Source: Manihot esculenta | Taxonomy: Eukaryota; Streptophyta; Magnoliopsida; Malpighiales; Euphorbiaceae | Length of the DNA: 64,000 nucleotides | Direction: 5' to 3' | NCBI RefSeq assembly: GCF_001659605.2 | Contig: NC_035172.2 | Span: forward strand, 21,249,973 to 21,313,972 | Shown here: in pieces, positions 1 to 12,494 of the stretch | Layout: each line of letters begins with the position of its first letter | How positions within the stretch are numbered: position 1 is the first letter of the stretch | Translations under genes and position numbers: made by a program | The notes under the pieces: generated by a model | What the model saw: the letters and a program-made list of their open reading frames with translations, nothing else | What the model was told of the DNA's origin: nothing | Databases searched by the model: none

Positions 1-1594
1 TTGTGAGCTTGTTTGTTGGAGTTTAAAGTTATTTGAAGCTCCCTTAGGCTTGTTGAGGTGTTTATGCATGTTTTAGAAGGGTTAAATGCATGTATTGAGG
101 TCTGAACAGGTGATGGAGGGACTGGCAGGCGTCCTTGTGCACGAAACTGAGTTCTGGCTAAACTCAGGTTCGGCCCCCGAAAGTCCAAGTTAGGCCGCCG
201 AACATGCCTGACTTTCGTCTCTGGAGGAGACATTCGGCCGCCGAAGGTGCTGCCGAAGGTGCCCTGTCCAGCCTTCCTTTGCTTGTTTTGCATACATGTT
301 TTGTGATGTTTTAGAGGGTTTTTGGAGAGATGTTCATAGTTATGTTAGAGTATGTTTGGTACCTCATTTACGTCCATCTGTGTAGGATTGGACCGAGGAA
401 CCGAGGAGGCTCTAGAGTTAGAGTTGGCCCAGAGTTAGCCAGCATTGGCTAGAGGTGAGTGGAACTAAACTACATATTTTCTCTTGAGAAATGACACGAT
501 TCTAGCATGATCCACGCATCATAAACTGCCATGTTATGTATTAGGTTGTGTTGCATTAGAATTCACGAATATGATGCATTGCATATGTTGTTGTTCCTGT
601 GGATGAATGTTGGATGATCCTTAGCCCTTGACAGAGAGCATATACAGATTTATGGCATGAGATAGCCATACCAGGTCGCCCCTGGATAGTCCAGGTCGCT
701 CCTGGTACTATGAGTGAGACAGCTGGGCTGTCAAATCAGAGTTAAGAGTAGACCAGGTGATGACATCGTCTCCCTGGCACAGTTGGTCATGTTATGATAT
801 CAGAGAGATAAGTGTAGACCAGGTGATGACATAGTCTCCTTGGCACAGTTGGCATTATTATAACATGTAGTTAAGGGTTATTGGTGACAAATTCATCCTT
901 GAGATGATATGTTTGTGATGTGATGCATTTCATGAAAGCATGTAATGAATGAACTGTTTTTATTGTTCCTCCTCACTGGGCTGTAGTAGCTCATCCCACT
1001 CCCTTAACCCCAGTTTTGCAGGTTCTGAGATAGCTATGGGAAGTTAAAGTCAGCAAGAGTACAGAGGAAAGTTATGCATGAATGTATGTTTGTAATAGCA
1101 TAGTGGACATGATGTAATTAAAAGATTAGTTGTAATGTAATGTATAGATATGTACTGTCGTATACTGGATAGACTTGTGCTTTTCCTAGTATCCTTGCTA
1201 TAGTGTGATGTATGATTAATCCCTTGTACATGAATCCTGTTTTACGTTTCTTGATGAGAAATGTGTGAGTTAGGCTTAATGTATGGCTTTGATGTGATAC
1301 CAGTGGATTGTGTTACAGAGTAAAAGGGTTTCAATCCCTTGATCCACAGCAGATAGTAGTCCCTGGTATAGGCCCTGAGGGCCATTTCAGATTGCTATGT
1401 CTGAGTAGCAGTAGTTAAGCCTACAGAGTTTTACAGGTTTGTTGAGTATCTTTGTATCATGTATGGGATTTATCAGGTACACAGAGAGTATTGTCGGCTT
1501 GCTACGGGTCCCGGCGGCCTTAAGCCGATCTGGATCCTAGTGCCAGTGATGGTTCGGACCGTTACTGAGTGGTACCGGTTTCCGGGTCGTTACA
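1..1594 (+). repeat. Partial Ty3/gypsy LTR (element D), 3' part
   Basis: The start of this LTR lies outside the window; it ends in GGGTCGTTACA at 1594. It shares the layout of the complete gypsy LTRs: TTCGG/GCCGAA motifs at about 170-260, an exon-like block ending in AGAG|GTGAGTGGAAC at about 450, paired CCAGG...CCTGG blocks at 680-850, and TTTTGCAG|GTT at about 1015. Its terminal 250 bp match solo LTR K in reverse complement, so D and K belong to one subfamily. It sits inside LTR E; CACAC at 1595-1599 is the expected right TSD copy, but the left copy is out of view. It could be a solo LTR or the 3' LTR of a plus-strand element. Confidence 0.8.
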
Positions 1595-3419
1595 CACACT
1601 ATTCTATTACATCTGTTTATACCAGCTACTATGCTGACTTTCCGAGCTATCTTTGACCCTGCAAACCTGGGGTTAGGGGAAAGGGATAAGCTACAAGAGC
1701 CTAGTGAGAAGAACATAAAAACAGTTCATAAACATATGCTCGTATGAAATGCGTCACAGTACAAACAATTCACATCAAGATGGACTTGTCACCAGTAACC
1801 CTCTGCATATTCCAAGTGCCTGGCCCTCTACGGAGCTCCTCAGGAATTTCGCTTAAACATAACATAATATATCCATAATGCTAGGGGTGTAGAATGGGCC
1901 TCACCTGGACTTTCTCTTACATATTGCCAGGGGCGTAGAATGGGCCTCACCTGGACTTCCGTATCATATCATATCATATCATACTCGAGGGCTAGTGGGT
2001 CATCCAATATCCATCCACATCAACACTAAATTATGCAATGCATCATATTCGTGAATTCTAATGCAAAACAACCTAATATATATACATGGCATTCGTGATT
2101 CATGAACACGCTTTTGATTACTTTAAAATAATAAGTTAGTTCAGTTCTACTCACCTCTGGCTGACGCTTGACTAAAACTGATGCAGTTATCTCACTGCAG
2201 GCCTTTACGGTCTCCTAGGTCTGATCCTACGCAGATGGACTCAAATGAGGGACCAAACATAACTATTGCATGACTCTAAACAACTCTCCAAAAACCCCTA
2301 AAACATAACAAAGCATGAATACAAAACAAGCAAAAGAAGGCTGGGCAGGGGACTTTCGGCGGCAGGTTCGGCGGCCGAAGGTCCTTCACAGATTTGAAAG
2401 TCAGGGACTTTCGGGGGCAGGTTCGGCAGCCTAAACTCAACACAGATCAAAAGTCAGGCAGGTTCGACGGCCTAAACTCCACACAGAAGAAAGTTAGGGA
2501 CTTTCAGGGGCAGGTTCGGCAGCCTAAGGCCCTTCATAGATCCGAAAGTCTATGCTTTCGGAGGCAGGTTCGGCGGCCAAAAGGCTGCCTCCACAAGCAG
2601 GTTCGGCGGCCGAACTTGGGTTCTCCAGCAAGGCAGAACCCGATTCTGCCCTGTGCACACAGCCACCCAACTCTCCAATCCTCACACCCAACAACTCAAA
2701 AACATACATACTCACTCCACATACATAAGGGACATAGAAACTAGCCTATTCCCCAACAAACAACAATAAAAACAACTCAAGAGTAAACATTCATTAACAA
2801 CCCAACTCAAACCCTATAACTTTAGATCTAATCATTTCATGCTTTATTAACCCTTTACCCCTTCTTAAAACTTATTTAAAACATAAGAAAAGCAAAAATC
2901 TAGGCTTACCTCTTGGAGATCTAAGGGTAGCAGCAACCCAAACTTAGAGATGAGAGAAAAATGATCTCCGGAGGTCTCTAAGGTTTAAAAACTTAGATTA
3001 AACTCAAATCTTCAAAAACAAAAGGAAACTCGTGAATTTTCTGAAAGATTTAAAGGAAAAACAACAAGAATCACAAAGGGAGGGTATGGACCTACCTCTG
3101 CCCGAAAATGAAGAGAAAGCTCTCTCATTTTCGGGTAGAAGGCCTCTTATAGGTGGCTGGACAAACCACCTTCGGGGGCTGAAAGGGGAGGTCCCGTGGT
3201 GGCACCACCTTCGGCGGCCGAACTTGAAGGTTCGGCAGTCGAACCTGGTTTTCCCTTCCAAAACTATTTTCTTTCCTTTTAACTTAAAACCTTAAAATCA
3301 TTTTAAGAAAACTTTGTTTTACCCTTTTAGAGAGATTCTAGCTTCGAGATTTCGGGTTCCAATGTGGGATTCCGTCGGAAGGTTGGAATTCCGATGCCGG
3401 AGTCTAGCCGAGTATTACA
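1595..3419 (-). repeat. Partial Ty3/gypsy LTR (element E), interrupted by D
   Basis: Read on the minus strand this is a gypsy LTR that starts TGTAATACTCGGCTAGACTCC at 3419 and runs leftward until LTR D interrupts it at 1594. It contains the usual landmarks in order: a TATA box (TATAAGAGG on the minus strand, about 3143-3152), TTCGG-type inverted repeats upstream of it (3170-3250), a splice-donor-like AGAG|GTAAG (about 2912), a second motif cluster (2345-2640), and the terminal-exon block near 1655. It is more diverged than the LTRs of A, H and I, so it is probably an older insertion. Its left end, and therefore its TSD, is outside the window. Confidence 0.75.
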
Positions 3420-3549
3420 CCTTATGTCCTTCCCTTCAAAAAGAGGACCAGCAAGTCAATGCAGTTGGAGGGTTTAATAGGCAAAGAAGGTATGATCCCT
3501 AATCCAACACTTACAACTCAGGTTGGAGGGATCACCCAAACTTCAGTTA
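3420..3549 (+). pseudogene. Fragment of Athila-type gypsy gag
   Basis: One reading frame translates to QVNAVGGFNR, then DP, a TAA stop at 3500-3502, then SNTYNSGWRDHPNFSY. This is the conserved C-terminal Gag motif of plant Athila-lineage elements (a YSNTYN..WR.HPNFSW-like string in front of the zinc knuckle), with the expected Tyr codon replaced by a stop. The piece is trapped between the start of LTR E (3419) and the LTR of copia J (about 3550), so it should be the oldest DNA in the window: an Athila-like element into which both others inserted. Only about 43 codons survive. The motif identification is from memory of the family; the frame and stop are read directly. Confidence 0.7.
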
Positions 3550-4999
3550 TATTAGGAAACCTAGAGATTACTGCAACCCAAAACACGCAGCGAAAAAATA
3601 AAAATCTCTAGTTTCATTCACAGGATCCGAGTGCTTCGTTTATTTCGAAAGGAAGGATAAGAGACTAACCTGTTAGACTCGATGAGAAGATACTATTTCG
3701 GACTGATAGTGCTGCTTTTAAAAAAAACACCCTCAATGGTATCCACACGAACATCTTTTATCCTTCTAGAATGCTAGCTCTCTAAAGATGGATAAACTAT
3801 GTGCTCCCCAATCTGCAACTCAAAATGATTTCTCCAAAAACGTTGCTCCCACAATTTGTAGGAGGAGTTTTTATACATTTTAAGCCTTTTTGTTTTCCCA
3901 TACTTCTTTTCGTAAAATAATTGTGTTCATAACCACCTATTACAATCTCGTAGATACTCAAATATCTTACGTGATAGTTTGTTTTGGTAAGAAAAACCGA
4001 AGAATCTTTTATCTATAACAGTTACAGATAGACTGCAGATCTTCTTAAATATTATTACCTTATAATAATAATTAATATTAATAATAAAAACATCTTTATT
4101 ATTATTAATTATACTAATTGGCTTTTAGCCCATTAATATGACATAGCACATCAACAATGTTCTTTTGTGTGTGACCCAATAGGCTCATATTAATTGGCAA
4201 TAGGCCCAGTCTTACAAGCCCTATAAATCATAAGCGACCTCTAGCAAGACATTATGACTACCTAACTAATATGAGGATTGATAGTCCGATAAAGCCTAAT
4301 AAATAGAACATGTATTAATCCTTTTGTCACACAATATCTAGTTTGAACATAAATTATGGTCAATGTCAAACTTATGATGTTCAAACTTATGATTTCTCGA
4401 TCTCTAAGTAGACTGATAAAATCAAATGCTATTGATCACACTATCAATTCATTTGAGCACGGCCATGCATTTCTCAGTCTCACTTATCGAAGGGCCCAGA
4501 AGATATCTCTCTTAAAGAGAGGGACAAATTCTATCTTGATTATTCAATATCCTCTACATAATTTCTATTATGCTCAATCATAACCTTTATGATTGTCTGA
4601 TTAAAGACAATGTTTGGTTATGTCAAAACATAACAGTCCTTATGTTGGAAACTATGACAATCTCAAGTCAAAGGATTAAGACATAACTACTTTGAGATTC
4701 ACTTATGACAATAACCCATGTAGTGATCTCAATGCGGGTCTATCCAATACTTTGTTCTCTAACAAGTATTTATGATTATTGAATTATATCAACATATACA
4801 TAATCATCTCATGATTATCAATCAATAATCATACTAGTTATATTTTATTATTATCAACGTAATAATAAGTAACTAGGGATGTTAATCATTATTATATAAC
4901 ATGCAAACATATAATAATGATAATAGAACCTCTTTTATTAATAACCAAAATGACATACAAAAAGGTCCAAGATAATGGCCTAGGGCAAATACATTAACA
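3550..4999 (-). repeat. Ty1/copia LTR (3' LTR of element J)
   Basis: On the minus strand this LTR begins TGTTAATGTATTTGCCCTAGG at 4999 and ends near 3550, where the terminal dinucleotide has decayed (TATTAGG on the top strand instead of TGTTGG). It is collinear with the copia LTRs of F (30656 and 38818) and N (32501) but clearly diverged from them. It includes the AT-rich TAATAATA tract at 4040-4120 that is expanded in F. A polypurine tract (GCAAGTGGAAGAT on the minus strand) immediately follows at about 5000-5012. The start TGTTA...TATGCCCTAGG and the PPT resemble the Angela branch of copia (inference). Confidence 0.8.
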
Positions 5000-5392
5000 A
5001 TCTTCCACTTGCATTAGGCCTAATCATACAATTATTTAATACCCATAGACCTAGTGTGCTGATCATGTTTGAACTGGGAGAGAGGCTTGGTTAGTGGATC
5101 TGCAATATTGTCATTTGTGTCTACTTTGCATATTTTGATATCACCTCTATCAATTATCTATTGAATAAGGTGATTTCGCCTGAGTATATGTTTAGACCTT
5201 TGATGAGATTTGGGCTCCTTTGCTTGTGCTATGGCACCATTGTTATCACAATAAAGGTCCATAGGATTTGCAATGTTGGAAACCACTCCCAACTCTATGA
5301 TGAATTTCTTCAACCAGATTGCCTCTTTAGCTGCATCTGATGCTGCTATATACTCAGCTTCTGTTGTAGAATCTGCTACAGTGCTCTGCTTG
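5000..5392 (-). pseudogene. Copia J pol, C-terminal RNase H part
   Basis: This minus-strand sequence is collinear with the RNase H end of copia F (32218-32500 plus 34014-34110): it covers the ADxTTEAEYIAA region and the CDNxGAIxxAKEPKSHxRSKHI stretch. It contains in-frame stops and changed codons and is not an intact reading frame. At 5393 it is cut by solo gypsy LTR K and resumes at 7581 in register once K and one GCTTG copy are removed. It is the last piece of a dispersed, dead copia polyprotein whose other parts lie at 7581-8271 and 27609-28119. Confidence 0.75.
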
Positions 5393-7575
5393 TGTAACGA
5401 CCCGGAAACCGGTACCCCTCTGTAACGGCCCGAACCATCACTGGCACTAGGATCCAGATCGGCTTAAGGCCGCCGGGACCCGTAGCAAGCCAACCATACT
5501 CTCTGTGTACCTGATAAATCCCATACATGATACAAAACGACTCAACAATCCTGTAAAAACTCTGTAGGCTTAACTGCTGCTACTCAGATATGTCAATCTG
5601 AAATGGCCCTCAGGGCCTATACCAGGGACTACTATCTGCTGTGGGTCATGGGAATGAAACCCTTTTAATCTGTAACACATTCCACTGGTATCTCATCGAA
5701 GCCATACATTAAGCCTAACTCACACATTTCTCATCAAGAAACGTAAAACAGGATTCATGTACAGGGGATTAAGCATACATCACACTGTAGCAATGACACT
5801 AGGGAAAACATAAGTCTAATCAGTATATGACAGTACATATCTATACATTACATGACATTACACTTTTAATTACATCATGTCCACTATGCTATTACACACA
5901 TACATTCATGCATAACTTTCCTCTGTACTCTTGCTGACTTTGACTTCCCATAGCTATCTCAGAACCTGCAAAACTGGGGTTAAGGGAGTGGGATGAGCTC
6001 TAGAGCCCAGTGAGGAGGAACAATAAAAAATAGTTCATTCATTACATGCTTTCATGAAATGCATCACATCACAAACAAATCATCTCAAGGATGAATTTGT
6101 CACCAATGGCCCTCAACTACATGTGATAATCCAACTGTGCCAAGGAGACGATGTCATCACCTGGTCTACACTTATCTCGCTGATATCATAACATGACTAA
6201 CTGTGCCAAGGAGACGAGGTCTCACCTGGTCTACACTTAACTCTGATTTGACAGCCCAGCTGTCTCACTTATAGTACCAGGAGCGACCTGGACTATCCAG
6301 GGGCGACCTGGTATGGCTATCTCATGCCATAATGCTGTATCTGCTCTCTGTCAAGGGCTAAGGATCATCCAACATTCATCCACAGGAACATAACATGGCA
6401 GTTTATGATGCATGGATCATGCTAGAATCGTGTCATTTCAGATCAAATATTTAGTTTAGTTCCACTCACCTGTAGCCACTGCTTGGCTAACTCTGGGCTA
6501 CCTCTAACTCTGACGCAGCTACTACTGCTAAACTCTTCGGTTCCTCGGGTCCAATCCTACACATGAGGACGTAACTGAGGCACCAAACATACTCTATATA
6601 ACTAATCAAACAACACCCCAACACATGCATACAAAACAAGCAAAGGAAGGCTGGACAGGCACCTTCGGCAGCACCTTCGGCGGCCGAATGTCTCTTCCAG
6701 AGACGAAAGTCTGGCATGTTCGGCGGCCGAATCCTCCTTCGGCTGCCGAACCTGAGTTCATCCAGAACTTAGCTTCACGCTTCAACCACCCTCCCGACTC
6801 TTTCCATCCTCTCCAAATCATGCATTCAACCTCTCAAACTATGCATATACTCATGTACATGCGTCAAGGGGTCCAAAACTAACTTAAAACCCCAACAAAA
6901 CAATACACATACCACATCATCATGCATAAACCATGAAAACACTAAAACGAACCTATATAAACAACTCTACCCTTAACCGCCTTAAAAGCTGTTCATAAAC
7001 CATGAAAACAAGTTAAAAGCTTCCCTTACCTCTTGAAACCAGACGCTGGGACAACCTAAACACTGAACTATGGCCACCACGACTTCACCTTCACCACACC
7101 TCCAACACTCTTCTTTTCTCTCAAAACCTTTCAAACCACTTAGACACAACCAACCCTCTGCATAAGCTGATAAACGTTTGCAGATGAGTCATAGGAGACG
7201 TGGCCTCACCCTCTGGATATGATCTGGAGGCAACACCTGGCCATTTCACCGACGGAGGAGTGCACAATGGCTGGCCAACTCACCTTCGGCTGCCGAATCG
7301 CATGCAAAACCATGCAACATTCGGGGGCCGAACTTGAACTTCGGGGGCCAAACATTGGGCACTTTCGGCGGCCGAACTTACCTTCGGCGGCCGAACCTGG
7401 CCTTTGTCCCCTAAGCCTTTTCTTTTCACAACTCAATCCTATTCTATTCCAAACCTTACAAAGTCTGAAAAACATTTTGCAAACCTGTCTACTACCCTCC
7501 TACTAGAAGTCTCTGACATCCCCGAATTCCACCGGACGGTAGGAATTTCGATGCCTGAATTAGCCGGGTATTACA
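5393..7575 (-). repeat. Solo Ty3/gypsy LTR K
   Basis: A complete minus-strand LTR of 2,183 bp with termini TGTAAC...ATTACA on the top strand. It is flanked by direct repeats GCTTG at 5388-5392 and 7576-7580. The interrupted copia sequence is continuous with the homologous stretch of element F around 34120, which has one GCTTG. No internal region is present, so this is a solo LTR left by LTR-LTR recombination. It carries clusters of the 13-bp motif at 6660-6760 and 7280-7400 and the conserved donor and acceptor sites in reverse complement. Its sequence is closest to D and B. Confidence 0.92.
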
Positions 7576-8271
7576 GCTTGGAACTTTTCCAACTAACAGC
7601 TCCACCATTTAAAGTGAATACGAATCCTGACTGCGATCTGAAGTCATCTATGCCGATTTGGAAACTAGCATATGTGTAACCTTTTACAACCAGCTCGTCT
7701 TCCAAACCTCCATAAACTAGGAATGCATCCTTAGTCCTTCTAAGGTACTTTAGGATATTCTTAACAGCTGTCCAGTGACTTTCACTAAGATCGCCTGATA
7801 TCTACTTGTTGTGCTTTATGCGTATGACACGTCTGGTCTAGTACATAACATGGCATACATGATAGATCCAATAGCAGAAGCATAAGGAATCTTATTCATC
7901 CGTTCTCGCTCATCAGATATCATAGGATATTGATTCTTGCTGAGATGAATAACATGAGACATGGGCAATAATCCTCTTTTGGAATCTTGCATGCTGAACC
8001 TTTTCAGCACCTTGTCAATATAAGTACTTTGACTCAAACCGATTATCCTCTTGGATATATCCCTATAGATCTTAACACCAAAGATATATCTAGCCTCGCC
8101 TAAGTCCTTCATTGAAAAAGAGTTCCCTAACCAAGTCTTAACCTTTTGCAAGGTAGGAATATCATTTACAATGAGTAATATGTCATCCACATATAGAACT
8201 AGAAACACAACCGCACTCCCACTAACCATCTTTTAAACACAAGGTTCATCTTCATTCTTGATGAATCCAAA
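7576..8271 (-). pseudogene. Copia J pol, reverse transcriptase C-terminal and RNase H N-terminal part
   Basis: A minus-strand open stretch at 7816-8229 encodes the catalytic YVDDILL motif of copia reverse transcriptase, followed by MKDLGEA, the IGLSQSTYIDKVLKRF segment and the RPDVSYA motif that precedes RNase H. Below 7816 the frame is broken, but homology to the start of RNase H continues to 7581. The fragment is bounded by solo LTR K on the left and solo LTR C on the right; the sequence continues across C at 27604. It is a piece of one ancient copia element and cannot make a functional enzyme alone. Confidence 0.85.
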
Positions 8272-8386
8272 TGTAATACCCGGCTAGAGTCCGGCATCGG
8301 AATTCCTGTCATCCGGTGGAATCCAGGATGTCGAAATTCTCTAGAGGGTAAGTTTTGTGTTGGTCTAAAGTAATGTAGTATGTTTT

Positions 8387-10371
8387 TGTAACAGCCCGGA
8401 AACCGGTACCCTCTCTGTAACGGCCCAAACTGCTCGGCACTAGGATCCAGATCGGCTTAAGGCCGCCTAGACCCGTAGTAAGCCTGCTATGAACTCTGTG
8501 TACCTGTTAAAATCCCATACATGATCCGACTGCACTATTAACTGTTCAAACTTTTCTTAACACCAACCAGACTTAACCTTTAAAACACTCTCTGTAGGTC
8601 CATGCATATGAACCAAAATACTCAGATATACTAATCTGAGCTAGCCCTCAGGCTATCTATCATACACCAGTGATGCTGTACCAAGTAACCTCCATACCCT
8701 ATGCGCTCTGCAGCATAGAACCCACTCTGTAAGGGTCAGCATATCATAAGTTAACTTGGCTACCATAGAGTCACAGGAATCAAACCTGGTCTTCTCTAGT
8801 GGTCTACTCTGTGGATCACAGGAATCAAACCTGGTCTTTCCTTTGCACTGGTCTTGGGTCAAAGGATTTAAGCCCTATCTTCCCTCACAGTTATCATTCA
8901 CTGGGTTTTCGAAACACAACATATATTAAATCTGGTTCGACTCATTTCTCATCAAAAAGTAAAACTGGATACATGCATATACAAGGGATAAACAAACACT
9001 AGGCAAAGCACATTCTAAACCATCTCATACTGACTTACTAGCTATTACATGCCTTTACATATATTGCTTTAATTTACATCATGTCCACACTACACTAGTA
9101 CACACATACTGAAGCCAATACTCTGATGCTTTTGACTTCCCAGCTAACCCTGTACCTGCAAAACTGGGATTAAGGGAAAGGGATGAGCTTCTAAAGCCCA
9201 GTGAGTAGAAACACTGAAAATAGTTCATTCATACACATCTTCTATGAAAATGCAACACAACTCATACATTCCACATCATTGATTGGACATGACAGCAAAA
9301 CTCCCTCGACGGGCTATTGATGTCGCCTGGGTCCAATCATCTGGAATTAGACATGACCTCAAAACTCCCTCTAAGGGCTATTGATGTCGCCTTGGTCCAA
9401 TTCCCACTATCACTGAATAAGGCAATGCAACAACTTCGTGATTCTAATGCAATCATCCTAATACATATCATGGCATCCATGATGCATGAACTATGCTACA
9501 AGCATTCTGTTTCTTTAAGAAAAGGATTAAGTTTAGTTCTACTCACCTCTGCTCCTCAAGCAGAACACTGAACTGACGCTGTAACCACGACTACTGGTGA
9601 CCTCCTCGATCTCTCGGGTCCAATCCTAGACAAATGGACTCGAATGAGGCGTCAAACATACTCTTATTAACTTTTAAACCACTTCCCAAAACCCCTCTAG
9701 AAGCTCATAGAACAATCACATAAAGCATGCAAAAGAACAGCTAGACAGAACACATTCGGCGGCAGCTTCGGCGGCCGAATGTCCTGTCCAGAGCCGAAAC
9801 TCACATACTTTCGGCAGCCGAAGCTCTCCTTTCGGCGGCCGAACCCTTTCGGGGGCAAGGTTCGGGGGTCACAACACACTCCAGAGACGAAAGTCTCTAA
9901 CCTTCGGCGGCACCTTCGGCGGCCGAAACCCCTAAACAGAGCCGAACCTTAACACACTCGGGGGCAAGCTGTGGCAGCCTAAGCCACCATGCAAGAGGTT
10001 CGGCGGCCGAATGCTCCTTCGGCTGCCGAACCTGAGTTCTTCACGAACTCAGCTTCACCCGCAACCTAGCTCCTCCATCCTTTTCACCTCTCTAAACATG
10101 CATAACACCAATCCTCAACTGGCATATACTCAAGTATATGCTCCAAGGGGTCCAAAACTACCTATCAACCCCAACAAAACAACAAACATAACACATAGAC
10201 AAGCTTGCATGCATAACTCCGCAATAACTAAACTTAAACCTTATACATGCCACTCTACCCTTAACCTCTTTCAAAGCTGGTAGAAATCATTAAAACAAGT
10301 TTAAAGACTTCCCTTACCTCTTGAAAACAGAAGAGGAACAGCCAACTCAGCAACTCCTCTTCAACTATTAC
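8387..10371 (-). repeat. Truncated 3' LTR of element B
   Basis: Collinear and nearly identical with 12511-14500, then similarity stops abruptly after CAACTATTACCA at about 10371. The lost part corresponds to the beginning of U3, on the side adjacent to the internal region. It contains the motif cluster at 9750-10040 and the reverse-complement donor and acceptor sites seen in the other LTRs. Confidence 0.88.
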
Positions 10372-10980
10372 CACACCACCCTCTTGTCTAACCGTTACTT
10401 CCAACCTCTCACTTGGTCGCATTCAATACGTTGATCACACCAAAACCATAAACAACTGTTATCAGAGCAACTAAAAGATCATCAATCCTAACAAGAAAAT
10501 TTGGTACTTACTTACCCGCTTGAACGCACTGAGCTCTTAAACTATCAGAGCAAAACCTGAAGGATTCATCTTTCGTTTCCCACACCAACTTGTACATATA
10601 CTAGGGTGAGGTACTAAGTCAGATAAAACCTTACCTACCAAGCCTCTTGTCCACTATCCTGACCATTTTTCGCTCTCTTTCTGCAGGTGCCATTCTGTCG
10701 AGGAAAGAGAGGAAGCAATGGTTCCGCGTCCAGATACCATTCTCATTCCAATCCTACCCCCCTGACAGATGATAAACCTGACAGCCTACCTGGGAAACAT
10801 CTAGAACTCACTAGAAAAGGGCACTAAGGCTGATTCCCTGTCCTGACAAACTTACTCACAAGAGGTAAAACAACCCTCTGATAACCTTTCCTGCATAACC
10901 GTGAGCCTGTAGGGCTGACATCAACTTCTAGGCACCTCTATACGCTGTCCTTCTAAAGGACGACCACTGATCCATCCTAT
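10372..10980. other. Unassigned interior of element B
   Basis: About 600 bp between the truncated LTR and the recognisable protease remnant. No long open frame and no recognisable RT or integrase motif on either strand. It may be strongly decayed internal sequence or foreign filler acquired with the deletion. I cannot align it to A, H or I by eye. Confidence 0.4.
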
Positions 10981-11360
10981 ACTCTGAACTCTCCTACCTT
11001 GTCTCTATTGACACAGGTAGTACTATGAGTAGCTAGTCAATCCGCCCTAGATTGACATCAATAGTCAACTCTAGAACCATAAGGTCAGCTGGATTGCATC
11101 CACTACTCTCACATGCGCTGAAATGAACCTACAGACTGACTCTACCACAGATGGATCACACTCGGGTCTAGCAACCCAAAGAAAACTCTCTAAGCCCAGA
11201 AGTCATCAAACCCACTCTATTACCAGCTCACCAAAAGCAAGGAAAGCGAAACACTAGGGTCCAAAACAAAGCATACACATCCAAACACTTCCAAGTGAAC
11301 GTGTCCGACGTCACCGTGTTTGCTGTGTTAGCCTCCTATAGACTCAGGGTGAAGATCCAA
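10981..11360 (-). pseudogene. Degenerate protease region of element B
   Basis: In nucleotide sequence this stretch follows the protease-coding strand of element I (about 55640-55950). Recognisable blocks are the CTAGAACCA-AAGGTCAGCTGG segment (about 11070-11090), the counterpart of the DPGASH active-site codons near 11250-11275, and the segment around the VVSGN codons near 11310. There are many substitutions and indels and no intact frame. It confirms that B once had the same Gag-Pol order and lost function long before its LTR pair was last made identical. Confidence 0.65.
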
Positions 11361-11620
11361 GCCAAAGCTAACGGAACTTCCCACGGGAATCAACAAAAGA
11401 AAAGCCTGGCACTTTTCTCTGCCTCAAAGACCACCTATTCCCAGACTAGCTCTATTCTCTTTCTGTCTTTCGTCTTTTCTCTTTTGTTTATGTTAACCTA
11501 TCTTCTTCTCTTCTGATCATTCACTACAATTACACGTCACAACCCAAGGTTACCACAGTTCATCGCACTTCTTTCTTTCCCTTTTCTTTCGTTCACTACT
11601 CTCTTAGCTATATAATTCGC

Positions 11621-11960
11621 TCACAACATATAGACACGACCCAAAAACACAAGTATACCTGGCACCTCTGTGTCAAATGTGGCTGCCTCCTGCTGAACAG
11701 CTCTACCAGAAAATGTCCGCTGGGACTGAACTATCCAAGGCGCAACAGGACACTCACGTATCATATGTCCTTCTTGACCACACCTATAACATCCTGTTAT
11801 CCCTACACGACAGACTCCCTTATGCAACCTTCCACACCTCAGACATGTTGGTCTACCTATACCAAAACTCGGATCAGCACCACTATACACACTCGGTCTT
11901 ACCCTATTCCAGAACTCCTTTTTCTTTGACCCTTTAAGGCCTCTGACTTTTTACTTACTA
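11621..11960 (-). pseudogene. Gag zinc-knuckle remnant of element B
   Basis: The minus strand encodes LRCGRLHKGVC followed by the classical knuckle CYRCGQEGHMIREC (C-x2-C-x4-H-x4-C). These are the counterparts of [12 protein letters not shown] and [14 protein letters not shown] in A, H and I. Upstream, in a different frame, a KEFWNRV-like string matches the KGFWSKV/SKFWNKV linker of the full elements. The capsid domain that should precede the linker is absent: the Gag head (ending at 11951) is joined almost directly to it, with a frame change. Nucleic-acid binding would be the knuckle's role in an intact Gag. Confidence 0.75.
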
Positions 11961-12229
11961 GTGCTTCCCCATTGCACTCCTTTTGAGGTAGCTGTACTCC
12001 AAGTAGAGGGATCATTCTCTCCTATAACTGAAAGTCTGGCATCCTTGGCCTGCATATCCTCTAAAGATTCGGTGTCCATATTCACCTGCAAACCTATATC
12101 CCTTCTTTGCACATCCACTTCCTTCTCTTTCCTATCTCCCGATACTCTTTCTAGATCCATTCCATCCCTGCTTTCATCAAAAGACCCTTCAGACGGATCT
12201 GAATCAATCTGAGGACTAATTCCACTCAT
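11951..12229 (-). pseudogene. Gag N-terminal head of element B
   Basis: An open frame of 92 codons begins MSGISPQIDSDPSEG at 12229, just downstream of a splice-acceptor-like TTTGTGTTTTCAG on the minus strand. That is the same position at which gag begins in A, H and I. It is acidic and low in complexity, like the head of their Gag proteins, but the residues are not the same. It stops at 11951, where the capsid domain would be expected. A free peptide of this kind has no known function; I treat it as the residue of gag after an internal deletion. Confidence 0.6.
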
Positions 12230-12494
12230 CTTAGCTCTTCTGAAAACACAAAACACAAATAGACAAACATGAGCACACATATAGTTCATATGAAAGACAC
12301 ATGAACATAGAACATATACATGCATAGCATCCCTCATGGCATTTCACATTAGCATGCAAAACAAAACGAACACCCGAATGGACATGATTTTCCTTATTGT
12401 GCTTTGCCTTACTCTGACTGAAGCAACCTCTTTCCGATGTGGGATCTCTAATCCGGGAACAAACATGCTCACACACCGTACTTTTGAGGCACCT

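Noticed and set aside
1459..1656. 65-codon frame crossing the end of LTR D
   Set aside because: It spans the D/E insertion junction, so it cannot be an ancestral gene.
2394..2744. Open frame of 116 codons rich in RRPK/RRPN repeats
   Set aside because: It is a translation of the repeated TTCGGC/GCCGAA motif inside LTR E. Similar frames appear in every LTR (6625-6882, 18146-18508, 41254-41601, 51419-51826) and have no shared start context or protein family.
11295..11516. 73-codon plus-strand frame in element B
   Set aside because: It is antisense to the degenerate protease and linker region; the coding strand of B is minus.
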